A stretch of DNA of 64,000 nt from Puccinellia tenuiflora (GCA_012064385.1 QRDG01000137.1:1761929-1825928); one strand, 5' to 3'. Positions 47,602 through 59,593 are shown, counted from the first letter of the stretch. The notes: generated from the sequence alone by a model not told the origin. A program made the numbers and translations.

Positions 47602-48654
47602 TGTCGGAGATTGTCCCCAGGAACTAGGGGTGTCTCCAAGGTATCGTGTAAGGGGCTGAACACGGAGTCAAACAGTCCACAACGTGCTCCGGCGACGGTG
47701 CTCGTCAGGCTCGCTGCGGACGACACTGCAGAGATTGACACGAGGTATTACCCAGGTTCAGGGCCCTCTTGTGGAGGTAAAACCCCTACGTCCTGCTATG
47801 GTGTATTGCACTGCTTGGAGAGTTTACAGTACAAGGAGAACTTGTCGAGCTCTAGGTGGCTAACAATGGCTATTTGCTAGTCTTTAGATCTAGGGTTTTG
47901 GACTCTGGGATCTTGGAACCCCTTGCACAGGAGTGCTCCTCCTCCTTTTATACGCGTCCTGGGCCTCTTCTGCCCAAACATTTGGGCGGGAAGGGCTACC
48001 ACATGGCGACGAAGGAGGAGGCGCGGTGCACCATAAAGGTGAGGTCTACCATAAAGGTGAAGATCGTGGACGCGGTCCACGGCAGGGGAACGGCGTCACC
48101 AAAGCTGAAAAGGGGCGCCGACCAGCTGGACAGCGGGCTGGCGCTTGCCGAGGTGGGAGGTGACCCATGGTGACGTCGTCCTTGGAGCGTAGCTGCAGAC
48201 TGTTCCCTTGTCACCAAAGAGGCAATACTCGTTGTCCGCTTTGCTTGGCTCCGCTTTGTTGACTGCTTTATACATGGAAATGGCAACTGCGGCGTCGTCG
48301 TCATCGCGCGTAGGCACGCGCGTCACTCTGCGCAGGGCGCAGAGTCCATGTGCGCTCTGCCGCGGGGGCAGAGATGGCTTCACGAGGAAAGCGCTTGTCG
48401 AGGCGAAAAGCCTCGCCAAGCCCTTCAGCTTGGTCCTTAGCAGAATTGCGGGCGGCGTCGAAGACGCCTTGTCGAAGAGCGATCCCTCGCCAAGGGAAGG
48501 AACCCTTGGCGAAGAGAAGAACCCTTCGCGAGGAGAGAAATCCCCGCGAAGCTCGCCAGGCTTGGAGAGCCTGGTCCTTAGTGAAAATCACCTGAGGAAT
48601 CTTGTGGGCCCTGGCAGGCCGGCCCGTGGTACCCTGGTTTCCACTGTGCCGACA
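47602..48654 (-). repeat. Gypsy 3' LTR
   Basis: 1053 bases, TG...CA termini, nearly identical to 59594-60645. Contains a short internal direct repeat CCATAAAGGTGA and CG-rich hairpin-prone text near 48300-48370. Confidence 0.95.
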
Positions 48655-48670
48655 GTAGCCCCCGGGCCCG
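48655..48670 (-). promoter_or_regulatory. Polypurine tract of the Gypsy element
   Basis: Read on the minus strand, CGGGCCCGGGGGCTAC lies immediately before the 3' LTR, the expected place for plus-strand DNA priming. It is purine-rich only in its G run. Confidence 0.55.
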
Positions 48671-48960
48671 CGATGGGCACGCCGAGGCCCATGACGAAGG
48701 CGAAGCGTCGAGGGGCCAAAGATGCCTGACAGGGCCGCGACACGTGTCACGCAGCGGTTGCGCCCGCGGCCGCGGCCTCCTCGGCTCCAACGGGCGACGT
48801 GGTGGGGCCCGCCACGACTCGAGTGCTGGTCAATAAAGCCTGGGGCGCGCAGGCGGCGCCCATTACTTCTCCCGTAACTCCTCCGCACACTTCTCCCCAC
48901 GCCTCCAAACTCTCCAGAGAGCTCCAACCTCCAGAGTGCTCTTCTTCTTCTCCGGCGACC

Positions 48961-51900
48961 ATGGCGCCCAAGAGAGCAGGTGCCGACTCGAAGGGCAAGG
49001 CCACCGCTCAAGCGAGCTCGTCGGCGGCGGCGGCGCGGGACGCTGCGCCCCAGGGGACAATGCCTGAGTCCCTCATCAGCGCGGCGACGGTTTCCAAGGT
49101 GCGGCTCTTTGTGGCCTCCAACACCCACGAGCTCGGTGCCACCAACATAGCGCCGGGCAGCAGCAGGGTCGGCGCGGGGTTCCACCCCATCTTCTTCCAC
49201 ACGCTCTTTTCCGGCTTCGTTCCTCCTTTTTCCAGTTTTCTCCTAGGGATCCTTGAGGCCTACCGGATCCAGCTGCTCCATCTTCACCCAAACTCCGTGC
49301 TCATTCTCGCCATCTTCGCCTACCTCTGCGAGGCGTACGTCGGTGTCCGCCCCTCGGTGGCACTCTTTCGGAGCTTCTATTCTCTTCGGAACTCCGCCAA
49401 GGGCGAGCGGCTCGGATGCGTCTCCTTCCGCATCGCCGCCGCCAGGAGTGAAGGGTACATCCCCATAGCGTGGCAGGGGGAGAACGCCATCACCGAGGTG
49501 ACGAAGAAAGTGGAGAAGTTCCGCGAGAAGTGGGTTTTCGTCGGCACCAAGTCGACGAACCGCCACCTGGAGGTTCCCGAGGCACCCCCGAGGAAGTGGG
49601 CGCGTTGGTCGAGCGGTGAATTTGAGGGTCCCAAGCTTGAGGCGGTATACGAGCGTATTCAGGTGCTCCGCGAGGCCGGGCTCACCGGCCGGATGGTGGC
49701 GATGGACTTCGTTTCGCGCCGCATTGCTCCTCTCCAGTGGCACTCGAAACCGATGTGGACCTATTCGGGCCCGGACGACAGGATGCGCCTCAGCCCCGGC
49801 GACTTCACTCCGGACGAGATGAAGCGGATCATGAAAGTCCTCTTCGCCACGGCGTCCATTCCGGCCCCAAGCAACGACGACGCCTTGCCGCTGTTCGCCT
49901 ACACAGAGGAGCGAGTGCGCGAAGCCCCCAAGCTCCTGCCCCACTTCGACGAGTGGGATATCAAGCCCGCGAGGCTTGTTGGGCCCCGCCGCAACCCGTG
50001 GGCGGCGGAACAAGAGCAGGAGGGCGACGCGCTGGAGCCAGACGAGGACGAAGGGTCCGAGGCGGACGAGGCTTCTAAGGGTGCTGACCCTTCGGGAGGC
50101 GACGCAGGCTCAAGGAACGCACCGCCTGGCGAGGGCCCCCAGGAGATCTCTTCCGGCGGCGACGGGGGTGCCCTCCGCGTGGTTCGCTCCCCGCGCCCCG
50201 CAGAGGAGGAGGACAGCGGCAGGGGAGGACACCGCGAGCCTCACGCCAAGGTCCTTCATGACAAGAACACCGGGGCCGCGACGAGGGAAGCTCCTCACGA
50301 GAAGGTGGCGGTGCCCCATGAGCAGGCCGGAGCGAGCACCCTCCAGCCGCCAAAAGGGAAGAAGAGGGTGTGGAGAGCGGTCGACGAGTGAGTTTTGCCC
50401 TTTCCTTTCCTTTCAGCGTTTGCTTCTGCGAATCCCCTCCTGAAGGATTTTTGCTTGGCTGTGTTTTTCAGTGTACCCGCGGCGCCGAAAAAGCGGCGAC
50501 TCCGCAAGCTCGGGGAGATCGCCTGCACCGCCGAGACACCTGTGGCCGACGAGTCGCAGCGTATGGCCGACGAGCCTCGGCAAGCGGCTGTCGGGCAGCA
50601 GCAGGAGTCAGCTCCTCCCGCGAGTGAGCGCCGCGTGGAGGTGGTGATGATCGAAGAGGCGGCGTCGCCTCCAACTAGGGCTGCCTCTCCCCTCGCGGTT
50701 GAGCACCGCGTGGAGGAGGTGATTGAGTTGGCGACGCCTTCACCTACTCGGGCGGCTACTCCTCCCGCGGCGGAGCACCGCGCGGAAGAAGAGGAGGTGG
50801 ACGAAGAGATCGTCGCGGAGTCGCCCCCAGCAGCAAGGGAGGCCCCCACAAGGAGGGCAGGTACTCCCGCGGCCACGGCAGGCGCGGCCACCACGGAGGG
50901 GGCGGGGAGCGCCCCTGAAGAGCGGGAGGCGGAGACGCCTCCGGAGCCCCCGAGCGACAGGGCCAGGGGCGAGGAGATGCCCAGCCCCCTCAGGGCTCTC
51001 GATGCGGGCGGCGAGGGAGACGCCCCCACGAGCCCCCACGCCGCGGCGGGGGCCGCTGCAAGTCCGGGGCAGGATGCCCTAGGCGCCTCGACAAGCGTCA
51101 AGGCCTCTGCGCCCCACAAGGATGCAGGGGTCTTGGCGCTGGGCGTGCCGCGCCCTCGCACGGTTCGCCGCGACGTCGTCATCCGCCAATCGCGGCAGGC
51201 GCTTGACGGGCTGGCGGCGCAGCTCGCCAAGGAGGATCTCGCCATGGAGAAGGAACGGGCGAGGCTTGCCGACGCCTGGGCCCTCCTCCACGAGCGGGTG
51301 GAGATGTGTCGCCGGCAGGACGCGGCGGCAAAAATGGCGCGCGAGGAGGCGATGCGCTTCGCGAAGGAGACCCGCGACAGCGTCCAGCGGGAGGCGGCCG
51401 AAGTCATGGGCCAGCTGGACGCTGCCCGGGAGGCGCTGAAGACGGATACCACCGCCAAGCACCAGGAGCTGGCGGCTCGCGAAGAAAAGTTCGCCAACGA
51501 GTCCGAGGCCGCGAGGACCGTCTTGAAGGAGCTGCGCGAGCAGCTGGACGCCCGCGAGGGGCGGCTAATGCCTCGCGAAACCGAGCTGAAGAAACGCGAC
51601 GAAGAGCTCTCCCTCCGGGAGAAAGAGCTGGATCGGCGCGAAGAGCAAGTCCACTCTCTGGAGGAGGAACAGGCCACCCGCGAGGGACTGCTCCAGGAGC
51701 GCGAGAACTCAGTGGCCAGGAGCGAGGCCACCCGCAAGGAGCGCCACGACAAGGCCAACGCTGACCTCGCGATGAAGCAGAAGAGGACTTAGGAGGAGGC
51801 CGACGCCAGGGTTGAGCGCATCCGCGAGAGCCTCGCCAATGACTATGGCGCCAAGGCCACGAAGCAGGAAGAGCGCTTCACGATGAAACGCAACGAGTTC

Positions 51901-52483
51901 CTGCATCAGATCGAGGGGCTCGAGGAGGAGATTGCCGCCCTGAAGGCTGACCTGAGCGACCTCCAGCAACAGGTGGGGCCGGCCGCGGACCGCGCAGAGC
52001 AAGCGCAGGACTCTGCGCGGCACAACCGGGCCATGACGCACCAGCGCCAGCTCATGCTTCACGAGTTGGTTCGCCGCGCGAACGCCATCGGGGACGACCT
52101 GAGGATCGAGGTCCCCCACCTCCCCACCGGAGGGGCCAACGACGAGACGGCGCACGCGCAATTCTTCGGGCAATTCCTCGAGGAGATTGAAAAGGTCGCG
52201 AAGCGCTTCGACGAGCGCGTCGTGGCGGGAGAGCCGCGATCTCCTCGTCCTTGCCATCAGCCGCGTCTTCAGCAATCTTCTGAAGCTCTGGCCCTCTTTC
52301 AACCTCGAGGCCGTGATGGAGCCGGTCGAGATCCGCAGCAAGGCAGGGGAGGCCGCCGAGGTTCTCGCCAAGAAGTACGACCAAGTCTTGGTCGATGAAG
52401 ACGAAGGCGACTGCGAGGGAGATGCCCTGGAAGCTGGAGCTGGCGCGGATGGAGCGGGGACCTCGGGAGGCGCGACGGCCTGA
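48961..52483 (+). CDS. Antisense accessory gene of the Gypsy element ('putative gypsy type transposon' domain plus coiled coil), damaged at its 3' part
   Basis: Exon 1 is 48961-50387 (start MAPKRAGADSKGKAT). An 84-bp intron with GTGAGT donor and TTTTTCAG acceptor covers 50388-50471, and exon 2 starts at 50472, restoring Asp-Val-Pro-Ala in frame. The N-terminal third has the block YRIQLLHLHPNSVLILAIFA and then CEAYVGVRPSVALFRSFYSL, which I recognise as the Pfam family called putative gypsy type transposon (PF04195 as remembered). A low-complexity acidic, Ala/Pro-rich middle follows. Exon 2 then carries a long Glu/Lys/Arg coiled coil (about 51170-52200). A TAG at 51790-51792 interrupts after 915 codons. 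The same frame continues open, then a one-base shift near 52225 moves the reading to the frame that ends TGA at 52481-52483. It is transcribed toward gag-pol's 3' end. Function is unknown. Confidence 0.7.
50388..50471 (+). other. Intron of the antisense accessory gene
   Basis: GT-AG intron with a pyrimidine-rich 3' end. It interrupts an Asp codon, and the reading frame is open on both sides only if it is removed. In the unspliced frame a TGA follows three bases after the donor. Confidence 0.75.
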
Positions 52484-53718
52484 ACTTCCTGTAGCTGGCT
52501 GCGCATGAGGCACATTATCGTGGTATTCTGGTTGTAATAACATTTGTAAAGACTTGCTTTTAGCTTGGGAACGCGCTTGGGAATGCCCCTTGGGTGGCTT
52601 TTGTCTTTCCCCTTCATGTCTTTTTCGCTCTACGTCTTAGGACCCTCTCTTAGCGCTACACCACCGCCGCTTCGGTATGTGCGAGTCAGTGCTCCACAAG
52701 TCCGGGGGGTGCGTGAGGCCTCGAGAAGTGAGAGCTCCGCGAGGCGCGATGCCTGGGGCTCCCCTTTGACGTGCAAGCAGCCCATGAGGCATAGGAGAGA
52801 GAAAAGAGACTCGAGGGGCGAAAACCAGCGGGAAGAGATCTGAACAAGTGTTTAGACTTAGCTTGCCGAGGTGTTTTTGCCTTGGAAAGGGTGTTGGTTC
52901 CCTGGCGAGGCGTTTTTGCTTTGTCGTTGCCTGAGGCTTGGAGAACCTGCTTTCCTGCACTTGGAGAGATAGGCGTACCCACAAGCAATAAACAGTTAAA
53001 GATTCTTATGGTGCTCGTAGGTTCCTTCATGTGTGTCTCGCGAGGAGAAACAGGCACCAAGGTTTTTGGTGATCCTTGGTGAGTTGACGTGCGCGGGAGC
53101 TGACCCATGAGTTCAGAGCTCCTTGGGAGTTGACATTCATGAGAGCTGGCCCGCAAGTTCAGAGCTCGGATCCCTTGGGTTTTAGGCGCTGCCGAGTTGC
53201 TCCCGTGGCATGGCACCCTGCTAGCCCCCGCTCGTGAGATACACAGGAGGAATCATACGAGCGAGAGAAAGAAGGCGAACAACACCGAAGCAGAGAAACA
53301 CCGAAGCGACAAAATACGTTGGCGCGATGCGCAAATGTTCAAATTGGCCTGAAACATAGGTTCATTACACTGGCGTGGCCAGAAGCACAAAAAATCCGCC
53401 ATGCTCTTGGCATGGGGTCCACATTCTGTGGCTGAGACTCTCGAGGGGCGTGCCCGAGGCAAACGCATGTAGAGAGAGCTCAGGGGGCCCCTATGCGGGG
53501 GTGGCTTTTAGCCTGCGTTCCACCATGACCGGCATGGGGATCCACTTCGCCAAGACATGGTGCCTGAAGAGGTTACCATGCCGAGGCTTAGTGGCTTGGG
53601 AGTCTTCTCGAACGGCCCGCGGCAACGTATAGTAGAGAGGGGAGCCCGAAGTTTTTCCTCTTTAAGGATGATGGCACGTGGTTCTCCCTTGATGCAAAAA
53701 ATTGCTCGCCGAGGGCGA
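52484..53718. other. Non-coding region of the Gypsy element between convergent genes
   Basis: Lies between the stop of the antisense gene and the end of pol. No motif-bearing frame. Contains repeated GAGCTCC / CTTGGGAGTTGAC texts near 53085-53160. Probably holds the 3' ends of both transcripts. Confidence 0.5.
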
Positions 53719-56700
53719 TTAGGGGTAGAACTTGCGCAAGTGCTGGATGTTCCAGGGGTTGGCGACAGGGATGCCGTCCTCCGTCTCAAGCCGTGCGGAG
53801 CCAGGCCTGGCAATGTGCGTGACTCTGTAGGGGCCTTCCCACATTGGTGAGAGCTTGTGGAGGCCTGCCCTGGAGAGGATTCTCCTCAAGACAAGGTCTC
53901 CTACCTCGAGAGTGCGTGGCCGGATGTGGCGGCTGTGGTAGCGACGGAGGTCTTGCTGGTACCTTGCCGCTCTCAGGGCCGCATTGCGGCGAAGCCCTTC
54001 AAGCAGCAGCAGGTCGTCGTTGCGGAGTTCGTCCACCTCAGCCTCCTTGAAGGCCAAGACTCGCGGAGAGCCATGAGTGATCTCGCTGGGGAGGACAGCT
54101 TCAGCGCCATAGACGAGGGAGAACGGCGTCTCACCAGTTGGCTTTGTTGGCGTGGTGCGGATGGACCAGAGCACCGAGGGGAGCTCATCGATCCAATGCT
54201 TGCCGCTGGCCTTGAGGCGGTTGAAGCTTCTCGTCTTGAGGCCCTTTAGCACCTCGGCGTTGGCTCGTTCGGCCTGCCGTTGCTTCGTGGATGCGCCACC
54301 GAGGCGTAGCAGATTTGGGCGCCGATGCTGCCGCAGTAGGACTTGAAGGCGCCGCTGATGAATTGTGAGCCGTTGTCGGTGATGATGCGGTTGGGCACGC
54401 CGAAGCGGCAGACCAGGCTCCTTATGAATTTCACCGCCGACTTCGCCGGAATGGTGCGCACGGGCTCCACCTCAGGCCACTTGGTGAATTTGTCGATGGC
54501 GACGTAGAGATAGCGGTAGCCCCCGAGCGCTCGCGGGAAGGGTCCGAGCAGGTCCAGCCCCCAGACCGCGAACGGCCAGGAGAGCGGGATTGTCTGGAGT
54601 CCTTGCGCGGGCTGGTGGATTTGCTTGGCGTGAAATTGGCATGCGTCGCAGGTTTGGACGATTTCGGCAGCGTCTTGAAGCACTGAGGGCCAGTAGAAAC
54701 CGCTCCGGAAGACCTTGCCTGCAATGGTGCGCGAGGAAGAGTGGTGGCCGCACTCGCCGCTGTGTATGTCGTTGATGAGTTGGCGGCCCTCCTCGGCAGG
54801 GACACACCGCAGCGCAACCCCATTGGGTCGCTTGCGGTACAGGTCTCCGTCGTGGAGGCAATAGGACTTGGCCTGGCGAGCAATTCTCTCGGCCTCTGCG
54901 TCGTCTTCGGGAAGGGCTTGGCTCTGCAGGTAGCTCTTGATCTCGTCGATCCAACCAGTGTCTTGTCGTACCAGAGTCAGCAGCAAGCGATCGCCCGAGG
55001 GCAACCCACAGTCTGGTGCTCCGCTTGGTGGGGCGGGTGGGAGCTCCTCGTCGATGCTGATGTTGGCCACAGGTTGCTTGACTGAGGCCTTGGTGAGCCT
55101 CTCCTCGAACACTCCAGGCTTCTGGGCTTCTCTTCTTGCTGCTCGCCGAGCAATTTCATCTGCCTCTTGGTTCTCTGCCCGTGGGATGTGCTTGAGCTCC
55201 ATGCCCCTGAAGTGTTTCTCTAACCTGCGTACCTCTTCAAGGTAGGCCACCATGTAGGTGTCCTTAGGCGTGTAGCTTTTGTTGGAGAAGTTGACGAGGA
55301 GCTGGGAGTCGCCCTTGATGAGGATGTACTTGATGCCGAGGGCGATGGCGGCTTTTAGCCCGGCGAGGAGGCCTTCATACTCAGCGATGTTGTTGGAGAC
55401 CTTGTCGCTGTCCTTGAAGCACAGTTGGACGGCATAGTAGAGCTTGTCGCCTGTCGGTGAGGTGAGAACGGCGCCAGCCCCTGCACTCCTGGCCGCAAAG
55501 GCGCCGTCGAAGTGCATGGTCCAGTGGCTTGGCGTCGTTCCTCCTGAGGCTGTAACCTCCTCCTCTGGAAGCTCTTCGTCTTTGCGTGTGTCCGTCCACT
55601 CGGCCATGAAATCGGCCAGCACTCTGCCCTTGATGACCCTGGTGGTGTCAAACTCCAGCTCGAAGGGTTGTAGCTCAATGCCCCAGCCTGCGACGCGATC
55701 TGTCGCGTTCGGGTTGCGCAGGACCTGCTCCAGGGGATATGAGGTAACCACCTTGATGGGGTGACCCTGGAAGTAGTGGCGCAGCTTCCTGGAGGCGATG
55801 AGGAGCGAGAAGAGGAGCTTTTGCTGCATGGGGTAGCGCTCGCGAGCATCCCGCAGCACTGTGCTGACGAAGTACACGGGGTGCTCGACGAGGGTAGTCG
55901 TTGGTGAGGCAGCTGCTGGCTCCTCCTCGGGCTCGGTGGAGTCCTTGGCGAGGTTTTCTTGGGGCTGGGGGCCTGACGAGGCTGCTTCCTTGTCGGGGGG
56001 TTCTGGGCTTGGCGAGGTGGAGTTCTGCTTGTCGAGGACTGGCTCTTCTCTTTCAGCCACCAAGACCGCGCTTGCCGTCTGAGGAGTGGCTGCAAGGTAC
56101 AGCTTCAGAGGCTCGCGAGGGCGTGGGGCGACCATGATGGGTGGGCTCGCCAGGTATTTCTTCAAGTCCTCAAAGGCCTTTGCTGCTTCGGGGGTCCACT
56201 TGAAAGGACCGGACCTCTTCATGATCTTGAAAAATGGCAGCGCCCTCTCACCGAACTTGGAGATGAAACGGCCAAGGCTGGCCATACATCCCGCTAAGCG
56301 TTGCATGTCCTTGAGGCGACGAGGGGGCTGCATCTGCTCTATGGCCTTGATCTTGTCTGGGTTGGCCTCAATGCCGCGGTGGGATACCAGGAAACCGAGG
56401 AGCTTGCCTGAAGGGACCCCGAAGACGCACTTGGCGGGGTTCAGCTTGATGTTGACCTTGCGCAGGTTGGCAAAGGTCTCCTCGAGGTCCTGGATGAGCG
56501 TGTCCTTCTCGCGGGTTTTGACGACGATGTCGTCGACGTAGGCCTCTGCATTCCTCCCCATTTGAGCTCCCAAGGCGATCCTCATGAGGCGCTGGAAAGT
56601 GGCGCCAGCGTTCTTCAGACCGAAGGGCATACAGACGTAGCAGAACACACCGCAAGGGGTGAGAAATGCTGTCTTCTCCTCGTCCTCCTTCGCCATCTTG

Positions 56701-57083
56701 ATCTGGTGATAACCAGAGAAGGCATCCAGAAAACAGAGGAGCGCGCAGCCGGCAGTGGAGTCTACGATCTGGTCGATCCTCGGGAGGGGATAGGGGTCCT
56801 TGGGGCAGGCCTTGTTGAGGTCGGTGAAGTCGATGCAGAGGCGACTCCCTCCGGTGTGCTTGGGGACGACCACACCGTTGGCGAGCCAAGTGGGGTGGAC
56901 CACTTCCTTGATGATGCTGGCCTTCTTCAGCTTGTCTACTTCCTTGACGATGAAGTCTTGCTTCTCTGGCGCTTGGCGCCGCGCTTTTTGCTTGACGGGG
57001 CGTGCGTTTGGGCACACGGCTAAGTGGTGCTCGATCACCTCCCTCGGTACTCCGGACATATCTGACGGTGTCCAGGCGAACAT
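53719..57083 (-). pseudogene. Gypsy pol: reverse transcriptase, RNase H, integrase (frameshifted)
   Basis: The main frame (57083-54246) runs in order through reverse transcriptase with LDAFSGYHQIK and YVDDIVV, a first RNase H region ending near HYFQGHPIKVVT, and a second plant-type RNase H (HFDGAFAARSAGAGAVL and GDSQLLV). It then enters integrase with the zinc-binding GHHSSSRT and CDACQ and the catalytic part (WGLDLLGPFP, ITDNGSQF). Shortly after the NG of the last catalytic block, near 54282, one base appears to be missing. The C-terminal integrase part (53719-54252, with LVYGAEAVLPSEI and WEGPYRV) continues in another frame and stops at 53719. A TAG at 57123-57125 lies just upstream of the first Met in the pol frame. 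Neutral decay is likely. Confidence 0.88.
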
Positions 57084-59149
57084 GTCAGAGTTTGCCCTGA
57101 GGAAGGCGACGAGCGCGCTTTCCTATTTGGGAGGCAGGTTGGCGCCGATGGTGACGCAAGCCCCGAGCCACTCGCCTCCAGAGACACTTGTTTTGTCGCG
57201 GCCTTCTCCTGGGAGAACAGCTGCTTCTTCTTCGCGGGGGGCCTCGGGAGGGGTTCCTCGTCCTCGTCAGCGGGTGACGCCACCGCGGCAGCCTTGTAGG
57301 CCGCTTGCGCAGCGTACAAGGCGTCCGAGACCACGCCGCGGATGACAATGGTGCCACCCGAGCCAGGGAGCTTGACGAGGTTGTAGGCGTGGTGGGTCAC
57401 CGCCATGAACTTGGCGAGGGCGGGGTAGCCGAGTATGGCGTTGTAGGGTAGGCCGATGTGCGCGACGTCGAAGTCGATCAGCTCGGTGCGGTAGTTGGCC
57501 TGGGTGCCGAAAGTGACGGCGAGCCTCACCTGCCCCAAGGGGGTGGTAAGACCCTCTGTCACTCCCGAGAAGGGCCTGGTAGGCATGAGCCGCTCGTAGG
57601 GCACCTGCAGCTTCTCGAATGTCTCGACGGAGATGACGTTGAGGCCGGCGCCCCCATCGATGAGCGTCTTAGAGACGGCGATGTTGTTGATGGTGGGGGT
57701 GCAGACCAACGGGATGGTGCCAACGGTTGACGTGGACTTGGGGTGGTCGCCGGAGTCGAAAGTAATGGGGTACTGGGACCACTTGAGGGGCCTGGAGGCC
57801 TCGACTCCGGGGAGGGCTGCCGCGACCTCGCGAGCGAGTTGCTTGAAGTGGCGGTTGGAGCGAGGGGCCTGAGCCCCGCCAAGGATACAGGCTGCCCCGC
57901 GAGGCACCTGGTAGCCTTCGTCAGCCTCGGCAGGCAGGTTGTCGTTTGCGGGCTGGGCGGCGTTGGCCTGGGGGTTCTGCTGGTAGTTGTCGTTGTAGTT
58001 GTTGTTCCAGCGTCGCCCCCCGCGGCCGCTGCGGCCTCCGCCGCGGCCTCCGCGGCCTCCGTTTGCCTCGCGAGCCTCGTGAGCCTCGCGAAGCCTCTTG
58101 ATGTCGAAGCAGTCCTCGGTGGCGTGAGAGTGCCTGTTGTGGTAGATGCAGAAGGGACGATCATCCTTCTTCTCAGGTCCTGCGGCTGGAGTGGCAGCTT
58201 GGCGAGACTGCTTGGCGTCAGGCTCTGCCGCGAGGACCGCAGTAGTCTTGCGCTTCTCAGAGGATTTCTTCTTTTTGGACCCCTCGGCGGGGTCCCCTGG
58301 CTCGTTCTTGACGAACAAGCGGCCCTCTTCAGCCTTGGCGCACTTGTCCGCCAAGTCGAAGAGCTTGACGACGGTGGTGATGTTGTCGTGGATGCCGAGC
58401 TTCTCGAGCATCCGCACGTCTGTGACCCCAGCCTGGAAGGCCGAAATGACCTGTGCGTCGGTGGCGTTGGGGATCTTGTTGCGCACTTGGCTGAAGCGCT
58501 GGATGTACTTGCGGAGGGTCTCGCCGGGCTTCTGACGCACGGCGCGGAGATCGTTGTAGGTGAGGCCGCGCTCGTACGTGCCCTTGAAGTTGGCGACGAA
58601 GCACCGGCAGAGCTCCTCCCAAGAGTTGATGGACTCGGCGGGGAGGTTGGTGAGCCATGAGGATGCAGAATCCTTGAGGGCCATGGGGAACCAGTTCGCC
58701 ATGACCTTATCGTCGCCCCCGGCGGCCTGGATGGCCAAAGAGTAGAGCTGCAGGAACTCCAGGGGGTTGTTCTTGCCGTCGTAGCGCGGAGGGAGGTCCG
58801 GCCTGAACTTGACCGGCCAAACGACGCGACGAAGGCTGCGAGTGAACGCGGCCGTCGTGCCGTAGGTGATCGTGCCGTTGGCAAGGGTGGCGCGGAGGTG
58901 GCGCCCGGCGGTGGCGATGTCCTGAACGGCGCGGTTGCGGCGTTCTTGCCCGCGCTCGATGCTCACGCGAGCGTCCTCAGGGGCTCGCTGCACGATCTGG
59001 CAGTCATGCGGCGACGACGCGTGCGATGCAGCGCGGCCGTCGCGAGGAGGAGCCCCCGCTGGAGCAGGTTGCGGTGCAACCGGTGGAGCCGGAGCGGGTG
59101 TGGGTTGGAGAGGAGGCGCGGGAGGTGCGCCGTGCGCCACGTCCCCCAC
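57035..59149 (-). CDS. Gypsy gag with protease (N-terminus uncertain)
   Basis: A 704-codon frame without an ATG at its edge. It contains the capsid (WPVKFRPDLPPRYDGKNNPL, then LEFLQLYSLAIQAAGG and LRKYIQRFSQVRNKI), a nucleocapsid CX2CX4HX4C-like part replaced by FCIYHNRHSHATEDCFD, a Gly/Arg-rich stretch, and a retropepsin-like protease with the active-site block LIDGGAGLNVIS. It overlaps the first Met of pol. Similar N-terminal gag sequence (AQELLQYRPTPAAQEAWLN) lies upstream at about 59190-59290 in a different frame, so a frameshift near 59160 has probably cut off the true start. Confidence 0.85.
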   Translation of the reverse strand: MGDVAHGAPPAPPLQPTPAPAPPVAPQPAPAGAPPRDGRAASHASSPHDCQIVQRAPEDARVSIERGQERRNRAVQDIATAGRHLRATLANGTITYGTTAAFTRSLRRVVWPVKFRPDLPPRYDGKNNPLEFLQLYSLAIQAAGGDDKVMANWFPMALKDSASSWLTNLPAESINSWEELCRCFVANFKGTYERGLTYNDLRAVRQKPGETLRKYIQRFSQVRNKIPNATDAQVISAFQAGVTDVRMLEKLGIHDNITTVVKLFDLADKCAKAEEGRLFVKNEPGDPAEGSKKKKSSEKRKTTAVLAAEPDAKQSRQAATPAAGPEKKDDRPFCIYHNRHSHATEDCFDIKRLREAHEAREANGGRGGRGGGRSGRGGRRWNNNYNDNYQQNPQANAAQPANDNLPAEADEGYQVPRGAACILGGAQAPRSNRHFKQLAREVAAALPGVEASRPLKWSQYPITFDSGDHPKSTSTVGTIPLVCTPTINNIAVSKTLIDGGAGLNVISVETFEKLQVPYERLMPTRPFSGVTEGLTTPLGQVRLAVTFGTQANYRTELIDFDVAHIGLPYNAILGYPALAKFMAVTHHAYNLVKLPGSGGTIVIRGVVSDALYAAQAAYKAAAVASPADEDEEPLPRPPAKKKQLFSQEKAATKQVSLEASGSGLASPSAPTCLPNRKARSSPSSGQTLTCSPGHRQICPEYRGR

Positions 59150-59579
59150 GAGCGCAGAAGGAACCAGGAGCGAGACGGCGCAGGTGCCGCGGCGCGAGCG
59201 GCGCCGATGAGCTCGGCAACGCGGTTGAGCCAGGCCTCCTGAGCCGCCGGCGTGGGGCGATACTGCAGCAGCTCCTGCGCCATGAGGAGCGCAGTCGCCG
59301 GGCTGGGCGCAGGGCGGCCCAGCGAGGAAGCAGCACGGTCCCGCGACGGGGGCAGGGAGGAGGCCTCCTCTTCGCCGAGGTCGTCCTCAGCGTGGTCGAT
59401 GTCGTCGTCGTCAGGGTGCTCGACGCGGGGCTCGGGGTCGACACGGCACTCCGGAGCAGAGCCCCCACGCGGGCGGACCTGCGGGAGCGGTGGCGGCGCT
59501 AGCCGTCCGGCGAGCGAGACGTTCGGCACGAGAACCGGCCATGGCTGTGTCGAGGATGAAGACGCGCCTCAGCCCCCTA

Positions 59580-59591
59580 CCTGGCGCGCCA
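59580..59591 (-). promoter_or_regulatory. Primer-binding site of the Gypsy element
   Basis: Two bases inside the 5' LTR, the minus strand reads TGGCGCGCCAGG, the position and TGG start expected of a tRNA primer site. The tRNA was not identified. Confidence 0.7.
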
Positions 59592-59593
59592 AA

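Noticed and set aside
50295..51758. 487-codon minus-strand frame opposite exon 2 of the antisense accessory gene
   Set aside because: It is a Ser/Arg-rich mirror of the coiled-coil coding sequence, crosses the intron acceptor and shows no retroelement motif.
57743..58660. Long plus-strand frame opposite gag
   Set aside because: Mirror of the gag coding frame. Unlike 48961-52483 it overlaps the sense gene completely and has no motif or intron.
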